Assembly (NCBI RefSeq): GCF_023898315.1
Contig: NC_064622.1
Coordinates: 358,093,234-358,157,233 of the forward strand
Direction: 5' to 3'
Source: Schistocerca nitens
Lineage: Eukaryota > Arthropoda > Insecta > Orthoptera > Acrididae
Length of the DNA stretch: 64,000 nt
Shown: one piece after another, positions 56,059 to 64,000 of the stretch
How the letters are laid out: each line of letters opens with the position of its first letter
Numbering within the stretch: the first letter of the stretch is position 1
Notes under the pieces: generated by a model
Seen by the model: the letters and a program-made list of their open reading frames with translations, nothing else
Database searches by the model: none
What the model was told of the DNA's origin: nothing
Position numbers and translations under genes: made by a program

Positions 56059-57215
56059 GTCCAGTCAGATTAATATGATCCCCGCCTTGTTATCGTGATG
56101 GTCCACAGACAGTATGTCGCAGCACTAGCAGTGCAATCTATATAAACCATGTCAGGTGGGGACATAGAAAGCAATCCAGTCATTGCTGTAATGTGAAAAC
56201 AGGGCGATTTATCTCACATCCAAAAGGACATCTCCATTGACTTCCGGGCCAACTATAGAAGCATTTCCAAAACAGCAATGTAAACTGTTCACGTGCTACC
56301 ATGATTACAGTATACTGTGCATGGCTAAATGGCACCATCTAAAACTGGTCCTGAAGCAGCTGTGCTGCACCACGGGCTATAGATTACAGGGGTGAACGCC
56401 GGTTGCAGAGATGTTTACAGGTGAATAGACGTGATACTGTCGAGCATCTGACCACTAAGATGAACAAAGGGGCTATCAACAATGTGTCCAAAATGACTGT
56501 TCAGCGAACATTGCTGTGTATGGACCCCTGCAAAAGGCGTCCAGTACATTCACCCATGCTGATTCACGTTCACTGTTGATGAAGGTTGGAACTGGCATAT
56601 CAGTACCGCATCTGGACGGTCACTTAGTGGCGATAGGCGCCTTTTCAGATGAATCAGATCTATGCTCCATCAGACAGATGGCTGTTGTGTACAGCATGAA
56701 ATGTCTGAAAGCAAACACCCTGAAACAATAGTGGGAAGGGTTCAGGCCAGAGGGCATTTCTTGGGTGATCTCGTAGTTTTGGAATGCACAACTGGTTCAA
56801 CACAGTCATGCACCTATACTTGGGGAGTATGTCCATTTGTACATGCAGGTTGATTTGCTCGAAACAACGATATTTACTGGCAGGATAAGGCAACCTGTCT
56901 CACAGCTCACAGTGCCTGTGCATCGTTCAAAGAGCACCAGGATGAGTTTACCGTAGATCACCGACCGAGAAACATGCCAGATAGAGACCCAATTGAGAAC
57001 CTGTGGGGCCACCTCAACGGGCTCTTCGCGCTGTGGGTCCTCAATCGAGAAACCTAGGACACCTGACCACAGCAATGCAGTCGACGTGGCTCCACATGCC
57101 TGCCAGTACCTTACAGAACCCCACTGACGCCTTTCCTGAGGGTCTCGCAGCGTTTTGCACTGCAAAAGTTGGTTGTTCAGGCTTTTGACAGGCAGTCACA
57201 TTAATGCGACTGGAC
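56059..57215 (+). mobile_element. Tc1-like element, degenerate
   Basis: TIRs GTCCAGTCAGATTAATATGA and, read from 57215, GTCCAGTCGCATTAATGTGA match 17 of 21. The transposase on the + strand is broken: HKVSKMTVQRTLLCM-like HTH around 56485, CLTAHSACASFKEHQDEF at about 56897 and RDPIENLWGHLNGLFAL at about 56982 (catalytic Glu). It starts 6 bp after the mariner end at 56052. Confidence 0.85.
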
Positions 57216-57470
57216 AGCGCATGTATTATCTGGGGCATTAAGGATTTCAAGGTGCTGTTGTTATAGTACACTAGCGCTGGCAGAATCTATCTGTACCTGA
57301 TGTCAGATGGGTAGTCAGGATGTGTCGGCCATCTGGGAAAACCAGTAAAAGCAGCACGGAGTTTAATAGGTAAGGATCTCACTGATGAACAGTAGTATAT
57401 AAAAAGTACAGAACTTTGAAACAAATTGACAAATTTATTTAAACGCACACTGAAGACAACCAATAATACG

Positions 57471-58090
57471 AGGGCGTGCTGAAAAATAATACCTCAGAAT
57501 ATGTTATGTGAAACCTCTTAATGCTTTTTAAATACAAAACTGTGTTAACATTCTAAATCTTTATTCTTCATGTCTACATATTTGTTTCTCAATATAGCCA
57601 TCTTAGCGACGAACACATTTCTCCCAAAGCAAGACCAGAGCCATACCTCTGCTTGCACCGCTTCATCTCTATCGAATGAAATCCTGGAAGATGTTGTTTT
57701 ACGTTTTCGAAACAGATGAAAATCAGAAATGGCCAAGTCAGACTCTATGGAGGATGATCAATGACAGTTAACTCCAGGCGTCGGATGGTTGCAAATTTCG
57801 TAGTGCTCGTGTGTGGACTGGCGTTTTCATACAGATGTAGTCGATGCTCCATTTGTGGACGAATTCTTTGAATCCGAAACTCGATTACTGCACGTTGTTT
57901 CTCCGAACCGACATAATAACGTTAAGCACCGCCGTGTTACACGCTACAATCCGAAGCCCTCTAGAGGAAAAGTGTTGCAACTTGCTTCGAACCGAGGGGG
58001 GAAAGTCGATCAAGCAAAATGCGTAACGTATCTGACACTGAGAAGAGATTGAAAAAATATGGAGGCACTATTTTTGGGACGCCCTTCTGT
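57471..58090. mobile_element. Deleted mariner (non-autonomous)
   Basis: GAGGGCGTGCTGAAAAATAA on the left and, read from the right, GAAGGGCGTCCCAAAAATAG form inverted ends about 30 bp long. The interior TCTACATATTTGTTTCTCAA and GCGACGAACACATTTCTCCC recurs at 62570 and 63655. No transposase remains. Confidence 0.78.
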
Positions 58091-58304
58091 ATGCCATTAC
58101 ATATTATATACGCGCTGTGATTGGTTGCGAATACAACACCGTACAGATGGCCGGAATCACGTTCCGCACATTTCTCCAGGCGATGAAGCCCAATTCGGTA
58201 TGTTCAATGGGATCTCCTCCACAGATATGTGTATCCTTTTCTTGAATTCAGCCATGGTGTCACCACGTGTAGCGTACATCCGAGTCTTCAGGTACCCCCA
58301 AAAG

Positions 58305-58967
58305 AGCCCGCCCGGTTAGCTGCGCGGTCTCATCCCACTCATTTTTGGTCGGGAAGGCGTGCCGGTCCCCGACACGAATCCGCCTGGCGAATTAGTGTCG
58401 AGGGCCGGTATGCTGACCAGTCTATGGATGGTTTTTAAAGCCATTTACCACGTGCCTCGACGAATGCGGACTGATTCCCCTTATTCCCCTGCGCAGTCTC
58501 CACAATCGCCTACACCGTAATTACTCTACCACGCAAACATTTGGGGTTACACTCGTGTCCGCAGCTCGTGGTCGTGCGGTAGCGTTCTCGCTTCCCACGC
58601 CCAGGTTCCCGGGTTCGATTCCCGGCGGGGTCAGGGATTTTCTCTGCCTCGTGGTGACTGGGTGTTGTGTGACGTCCTTAGGTTAGTTAGGTTTAAGTAG
58701 TTCTAAGTTCTAGGGGACTGATGACCATAGATGTTAAGTCCCATAGTGCTCAGAGCCATTTGAACCATTTGGTTACACTCGTCTGGTGTGAGACGTTCCC
58801 GGGGGGGAGGGGGCGAACTTCACAATAATCCTAGGTTCGGTGTTAAGCGGCGGTGGGGTGAGTGGACTGCTGTAGCCTGTTGGGTTGTGAACCACTGAGG
58901 GCTACAGCGGGGACGAAGCCTCTCCGTCGTTTCTAGGTCCCCAGTTCGATACAGTACAATACAATAC
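58305..58967 (+). mobile_element. tRNA-like SINE, family E, split by composite SINE
   Basis: The head is GCCCGCCCGGTTAGCTGCGC, with a B-box-like ACGAATCCGCC. The body has GGTTTTTAAAGCCATTTACC and GTGTGAGACGTTCCCGG, with a TTCTAGGTCCCC end and an ACAGTACAATACAATAC tail. It interrupts the mariner-like transposase; the flanks are only roughly duplicated (CCAAAAGAG / CCAGAAGAAG). Confidence 0.82.
58557..58770 (+). mobile_element. Composite SINE (family B head, SINE-A tail)
   Basis: Flanked by GGTTACACTCGT at 58545-58556 and 58771-58782. Head GCTCGTGGTCGTGCGGTAGC, B box GGGTTCGATTCCCGGCG. The SINE-A tail starts at GACGTCCTTAGGTTAG. Confidence 0.95.
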
Positions 58968-59729
58968 CTCCAGAAGAAGAAGCCAGAGGCTGTCTAATCG
59001 GGTGAAAGTGCTGACCAATGAGTATCTCGAAATCTGGAAACAAATCGACCAAGAAAATGAAGCCGCAAGACATTCATGGACTGTATGAGATTTTGCCCCA
59101 TCCTGTTGCAACCATGTCGTTGTTCAACTTTGGATGGAAGAAATCGTGTAACATTTGGACATAGCGATCCTTAGTAACCCTTCTGCACGACTATGAAGAT
59201 CCTAAGAAAATGTTGACCAATGATGTCCAACGAGGCCACGTCGTACCATCCAATTGCGCCTTCATAGGACAAGGATTTCTCCCTCAGCCAACAAGGAATG
59301 CCTTCGTTAATGTATCCCCAGCACTTGTGATTCCGTCTATTTACACAGCTACCTCGATGAAAATGGGCCTCATGCGCCATTAGTACGATTTTATCCGTGG
59401 AAGTACAGATTTTCATATATGAGACGCCGGAGAGAACGATCTTTCAATGTTAACGCCGAGGCATGTCTGGCAGCAGAATGGAGAACGTCTTCCTCTCGTG
59501 AACGGCTGTGTCCTTCATCACAGTGGACCATTGCTCTTTCACGCAAGATACAGTAATCCTGAATCGTTGCACCCACCATACAATAGCCCGATGACCGGAA
59601 GCTATCATGGCTTTTCAACACGAAATGATGACGAAATAGTCGCTGAAATGTGATGGAAGATTCATAATTTTTGAAATACAGCTCAACGATTAATGCTGTG
59701 GACTCCAGAAGGCAATAATTATAAATGAT

Positions 59730-61551
59730 CATCCTTCCTCGATGTAGCGACCCCGTGGTACGTGATCAGATTCTACTACTGATTCTGCCAGACACTATAG
59801 AAAAGATGTATATTGTTTACTTCGAATTACAGTTGGGTGTACCCTACTGTTGGTAAAGTAGCCACCAGTCAATCAGAGGGGCCAAAACGGCCAGTTTGTG
59901 ACAAACCATCAGGAGAGAGCGGGAGAGGGAGAGGGAGAGAGAGAGAGATAGGGAGAGGGACAGAGGGAGGGAGAAAAAGAGAGAGAGAGCAAGAGAGAAT
60001 GGGGAGGGAGAGAGGGGGAGAGATAGAGATGAAGGGAGAGAGAGAGAAAGTGCAACGTCATCCTTTGCCGGGAGGTGAGACCAGGGCAGCGGAATGTCTC
60101 TCGATCGACGCCCAGGACGTGTCTCAGCGGACAGTATGTGACTATTGTCCCGAGAGTCCCATGAGTCGTTCAGGCGTGGCGAGGGAAAGTTTGATCTGTC
60201 AACATCCGTAACTACAATGAAGTGCTCTTATGCTGAAGTGCTCCCTCGAGCCAGCATGTAGCCCGCAAGAGTTAGCACCGAAGTACTGATATGACATGTT
60301 GTCTTCTTTGTTTTCCGGCCTCTTTTTTTTTCACACTTGCAGTTATATAGGTAGTGTAGGTTAAACGCCGTCTTTTGCAACTGTAATGAAAGTCTTATTA
60401 AGACCAAACGCGTTTTACTTTATCCTAAAGCATCTTCAGTGATCACTGTAGCAGTATGGTTTTCTTCCTCCTACACTTTGTTTGCTAGAATGATGAACAG
60501 TTCTCGTGACTTAACTTTAAATTTTATTAATTCTTATAGCTACTCACGGTTTTTCTGGATGTTTGCGTCATTCTTCTTGTTGTTTCACATATGTTAGACT
60601 TCAGCACACAGCTTCTTCTCTATCACTAAATATATTCATTCAAGTTTTTGTGTTGTACAGAATCGCTGACATTCTCGTCATTTTGTGTATTTTGTTCTGC
60701 TAATGAGGGGTGCGTTCGTCTTCTGTTTCTTTTGATAGGAGAGGGAGCATCTGCTACTGCTCTGTGTGTGTCAGTGGATATATTTTCCGTGTAGTGTGTG
60801 TGCGCGTGCATTTTTCTCGGTGGTAATGACTGTCCATATATTTGTGTGTTTGTTTGTTTGTAAAAGGAACTAATATATCGTAGCTACTGTGTGTGTAAAT
60901 TATTGCTTTATTGTGGTACGCTAGCAGTTGATCTAGGGTGGGGATTGGCAACATCCTCGAGAAGCATGGAATAAAAATAGCGTATCCAAGCAATAACTCT
61001 ATACAGAAATGTCAAGAAAAGGAAGACCACATAACACATACCAAAAATCTTTCACAATCTATTATCTGTTTAGCAATAGTTAATTGTCATCTCATATCGA
61101 ATAAAACACGCAAACGAACTGGTATAATACACTGAAGCGCCAAATAAATTGGTGTTATAGTTGGACCTGACCGTATGTGATTATTTCTTGTGGGGGCTTA
61201 TAAAAGACTCTGTTTATGTGCCTCCGTTAACAACAACAATGAATGAAATATCGCATAATAGCAGCTGTGGAAGCTGTAACTGCAGTGTGGGAACAGTCTG
61301 AATACCGCACGACACCTATGAGAAGGAATGAAAAAAAACTTTTTGAGTTTCCTGTTCATCAAAAAAACAAAATTCATTCTATGTATGTATTAGTTTCAGA
61401 AATCGGATGATTCTTTTTGATACACCCTGTATTTTATAAGAAGTACGGCTGTTAGTACGCCCTATTTCTACACGTTTATGACCAGGCGCAGTCCCGCGTC
61501 CACTTCAGTGAAGGATCATGTAGATACTGACAGCTGGCGTTGTGTTGGCAG
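59730..61551. other. Intron sequence, purine-rich tract, no gene
   Basis: 59917-60050 is a GAGAGG/GAGAGA tract, so the 132-codon open frame over it is low complexity. 60240-61140 is AT-rich without motifs. 61300-61440 carries AAAAAAACTTTTTGAGTTTC and TGATACACCCTGTATTTT, a likely transposon end. Confidence 0.55.
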
Positions 61552-61677
61552 GCCTGCTGGCTCGGATGCACGCGCGCGCCGTGGTGTGCCACGCTACCTC
61601 TCTGCTGGGAGCCTACGTGGCGCTCGCCGTGATGCAGACGTGGCCCGACATGCCGCTGCCAGCCTGCTCTGCCGCCG
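61552..61677 (+). CDS. Methuselah-like GPCR, TM2 exon
   Basis: This is a 126-nt exon between a TGTTGGCAG acceptor and a GTGAGT donor, entering and leaving in phase 1. Completing the split glycine codon, it reads GLLARMHARAVVCHATSLLG and continues AYVALAVMQTWPDMPLPACS. Mth-family receptors have L-x-x-LHGKxLVCyxxSLxxAYxxLAvvQ at the start of TM2, so the MHARAVVCHATSLLGAYVALAVMQ stretch is a good match in order and spacing. The final Cys (PACSAA) fits the extracellular loop before TM3. No TM3 exon is recognised in the remaining 2.3 kb, so the gene continues outside the window. A short minus-strand open frame over the same bases is treated as a shadow. Confidence 0.78.
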
Positions 61678-62026
61678 GTGAGTAGAGGCGCGCGACGCCC
61701 CATTAGCTACTCCTGTCGTTAACGACATGACAATTTGACGTTGGGTTTCAGCGGCGATACGTGTTTTGTGGCCTCTTTGTTAACGAGCTATGGTGGCAAT
61801 GAGCAACTGAATATGAGTCTTTGGGCACAAAATTGGTTATAATAAATAAATAAAGCACTGGACGACTTATTTTCTTGAAACAATCTGACGCAGTTCAGGA
61901 GCGATGGCGTGGTGCATTGTCATAATGAAGTTTCAGGTTGTAATGGACCCTGTTTTAAATCAAATGAGATGGGACCACTATTGAAACTATCTATGCTGTT
62001 AGAACTGTACAGTTTTAATTAATTTA

Positions 62027-62385
62027 GTGAAACGTCCTGGCAGATTAAAACTGTGTGCCGGACCGAGACTCGAACTCGGCACCTTTGCATTTTGCGGGCA
62101 ACTGCTCTACCAACTGAGCTACCAAAGCACGACTCACGCCCCGTCCTCACAGCTCCTACCTTCCAAACTTTACAGAAGCTCTCCTGCGTACCTAGCACTC
62201 CTGAAAGAAAGGATATTGCGGAGAGATGGCTTAGCCACAGCCTGGGGGATGTTTGGTAGAGCACTTGCCCGCCAAAGGCAAAGGTCCCGAGTTCGAGTCT
62301 CGGTCCGGCACACAATTTTAATCTGCCAGGAAGTTTCATATCAGCACACACTCCGCTGCAGAGTGAAAATATCATTCTGGAATTA
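62027..62385. mobile_element. Foldback element with two opposed tRNA-like arms
   Basis: The left arm (62027-62130) is a minus-strand tRNA-like unit: TAGCTCAGTTGGTAGAGCAG and GAGTTCGAGTCTCGGTCCGG. The right arm (62225-62340) is a plus-strand tRNA-like unit: TGTTTGGTAGAGCACTTGCC and GAGTTCGAGTCTCGGTCCGG. The outer ends, CCTGGCAGATTAAAACTGTG and CACAATTTTAATCTGCCAGG, pair. The tail is CTCCGCTGCAGAGTGAAAAT. Confidence 0.9.
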
Positions 62386-62594
62386 ATTCAGTGGTTGCAT
62401 TTTTAGGTATACCATCACCTAATTACACTTCTGGAATGAGTTCACATGAACTATAAATGACTTACTTGCAATCAGTCTCCACTTTATCACAGTATCTATG
62501 AGGATGTGCTAAAAAGCAATGCCTCCGCGTAGTTTTTAAATAAAACAAACCTTATTGACATTCTACATCATTTTCTCCTTGTCTACATATTTAA

Positions 62595-63632
62595 GAGGGT
62601 GGTTTGAAAAATTCTGGTAATCACTGGGAGAGGTCGGCGTTAGCGCAACGAGTTGTTCACGTGATAATAATTGGACTGTTGCCTGCAAACACGTGCCAAA
62701 TGGCTCTGAGCACTATGGGACTTAACATCTATGGTCATCAGTCCTCTAGAACTTAGAACTACTTAAACCTAACTAACCTACGGACAGCACACAACACCCA
62801 GCCATCACGAGGCAGAGAAAATCCTTGACCCCGCCGGGAATCGAACCCGGGAACCCGGGCGAACACGTGCCAGGTCAGTGCTCTTGGAAAAGAGCGGTGG
62901 TTGTTGTTCCCGCGTCGTGATTTGGGAAGATGGAAAAAAATCGAGATTCGAGCAGTGATTAAGTACTTCGTAAAGAAAGGCATGAAAGCAAAGGACATTC
63001 AGGCTGATTTCCAGAATACACTAGGAGACTCCTTCATATTCAACAGAGGCCGAGTGGACAAATGAATTTAAATTTGGTCGGGAGAGCTTAGATGATGATC
63101 CGCTCTGTGGTCGGCCAATGTGTGTCACTACTCCATAAATCATTGCAAAAGTGCACAAAATGGTCATGGAGGATCGCCGATTGAAATTGCAAGAAATTGC
63201 TAACGCTTGCCAGATGTCATCTGAAAGGGTATATCACGTGTTAACTGAAGAATTAGAAATGAAAAAATTATCTGCAAGATGGGTGCCGCAACAAGACAAT
63301 GCGCGCCCGCACACATGTGCCGTCGCCATGGCAGAATTACACGAACTAAGGTATGAATTGTTGCTGCACTCGCCTTCTTCACTTGATATGGCTCCGTCAG
63401 ACTTCCATCTCTTCCCAAAACTGAAATTTTTTATTGGTGGACGAAGATTCACTTCAAACGAACAATTGATAACCGGAGTTGACAACTATTTTGCAGGCCT
63501 GGAGGAAACTCACTTCCGAGATAGGATGAAGTGCATTAATGTATGAGGAGACTACATTGAAAAATAAAAAAGTTTCAGTGATGTAAGTACTTTTTTTCTA
63601 TTTCGTTCCCAGAACTTTTCTAACCATCCTCG
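62595..63632 (+). mobile_element. Mariner, internally deleted, with a SINE
   Basis: The ends GAGGGTGGTTTGAAAAATTC and, from the right, GAGGATGGTTAGAAAAGTTC are inverted repeats. Transposase pieces: MEKNRDSSSD-like start near 62929, a C-terminal open frame 63151-63546 with RWVPQQDNARPHTCAVAMAE (second Asp) and PSSLDMAPSDFHLFPKLKFF (third Asp). The first-Asp segment between SAR and WVPQQDN is missing, so about 100 codons are deleted. It is inserted in the 57471-type element. Confidence 0.85.
62699..62861 (-). mobile_element. Composite SINE, 5'-truncated
   Basis: Family B head remnant (CCCGGGTTCCCGGGTTCGAT) on the SINE-A tail. Flanked by AACACGTGCCA at 62688-62698 and 62862-62872. Confidence 0.94.
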
Positions 63633-64000
63633 TAGTTTTCAACGTCGTCACTCTGGTGACGAACACATTACTCCCAACGAGAGACCAGTTTGTTGGAGCC
63701 GTCAATCTAGAATGTCACCTCACTTCTGCCTGCACCACTTCATCACTGTCAACGTAAAGTCCTCGAAGGTATTCTCTAAGTTTTGAAAACGATGAAAATC
63801 GGATGGGGCTTAGTCCGAACTGTGTCCGTGATCGATGGCAGTGAACCCAAACTGTTCGACTGTTGCAGATTTGTTTGTGTCATCCGACGACTTTCTCTGA
63901 CGAGTTCATCAATCAGCTGCCGATGAGTCTCTTCGGTTGCTTTACGCGGTTTTCCACTCAGACCTGCCACACATATTGAGGTTACCGTCACCGTTACCTC
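63633..64000. mobile_element. Part of the 57471-type mariner family
   Basis: TGACGAACACATTACTCCCA and TGCACCACTTCATCACTG resemble 57605-57670. 62510-62594 (AAAAAGCAATGCCTCCGCG) looks like the left end of the same copy, split by the mariner at 62595. It runs off the window. Confidence 0.7.

Larger units (their letters stand above)
58095..59700 (-). pseudogene. Mariner-like transposase split by a SINE
   Basis: On the minus strand: KIVLMAHEAHFHRGSCVNRR (first Asp lost, A-H-E; relatives have SDEAHF), then ATSLDIIGQ-like WYDVASLDIIGQHFLRIF. GCNRMGQNLIQSMNV follows near 59075, where the second catalytic region is degenerate, then LGRFVSRFRDTHWSALSPD. The frame resumes at 58304 as LFWGYLKTRMYATRGDTMAE, exactly where FFLWGYLKD is expected. 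The SINE E at 58305-58967 lies between. Confidence 0.82.

Noticed and set aside
59813..60211. 132-codon open frame
   Set aside because: Most of it is the GAGA low-complexity tract, giving Arg/Glu-rich peptide without domain character.
61476..61703. 75-codon minus-strand frame with His/Arg-rich peptide
   Set aside because: It is the shadow of the GC-rich TM2 exon; splice sites and the Mth motif support the + strand.
1..64000. CRISPR arrays, bacterial operons, riboswitches, viral genes
   Set aside because: No spaced identical repeats, no polycistronic gene layout and no viral structural genes are seen; the window is insect-like nuclear DNA.

Overview
The window looks like nuclear DNA from a large, repeat-rich insect genome. 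The abundant SINEs, with their GGTTCGAATCC B boxes and a shared tail ending in GAGCCATTTGAACC, match repeats I recall from Schistocerca-type locusts. That assignment rests on memory and should be checked by alignment. No bacterial genes, operons or CRISPR arrays are visible.

Only one host gene is supported. Three GC-rich exons on the + strand, at 40718-40939, 52929-53208 and 61552-61677, join in compatible phases (0, then 1, then 1). They encode an internal part of a Methuselah-like class B GPCR: the C-terminal part of the cysteine-rich ectodomain, TM1 and TM2. The introns are about 12.0 kb and 8.3 kb and are packed with transposons. The N-terminal exons and TM3-TM7 are not recognised in the window.

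Almost everything else is mobile DNA. Region by region: 1-4.3 kb holds a Tc1-like element split by a mariner, plus SINEs. 4.4-7.2 kb is a pogo-like transposon with near-perfect termini. 7.7-9.1 kb is a mariner with a SINE inside. 9.8-16.4 kb holds three kinds of LINE, one split by a short RTE copy. 16.7-20.1 kb holds mariner-like debris and a nearly readable Tc1 element. 20.3-24.4 kb holds stacked SINE/mariner insertions and a 5S-rRNA-derived SINE. 25-31 kb holds LINE debris, foldbacks and a 2.4-kb RTE copy whose RT half has a single stop. 33-39 kb holds SINEs, an unclassified dispersed repeat and a Tc1-like element. 39.6-40.5 kb is a TTAA-flanked piggyBac-like MITE. 41-52.6 kb (intron 1) holds a Tc1 split by a LINE, a Merlin-type transposase remnant, a mariner with long TIRs and an RTE split by an LTR-like element. 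53.3-61 kb (intron 2) holds a long foldback and a three-deep nest. 62-63.6 kb holds a two-headed tRNA-like inverted repeat and another mariner.

No cooperating multi-gene system was found. The most notable biology is the modular SINE network, in which one tail is shared by different tRNA-like heads and one body is shared by a tRNA-like and a 5S head. The clean nesting, with exact target-site duplications, also gives a relative insertion history. All transposase and RT reading frames seen carry stops or frameshifts.
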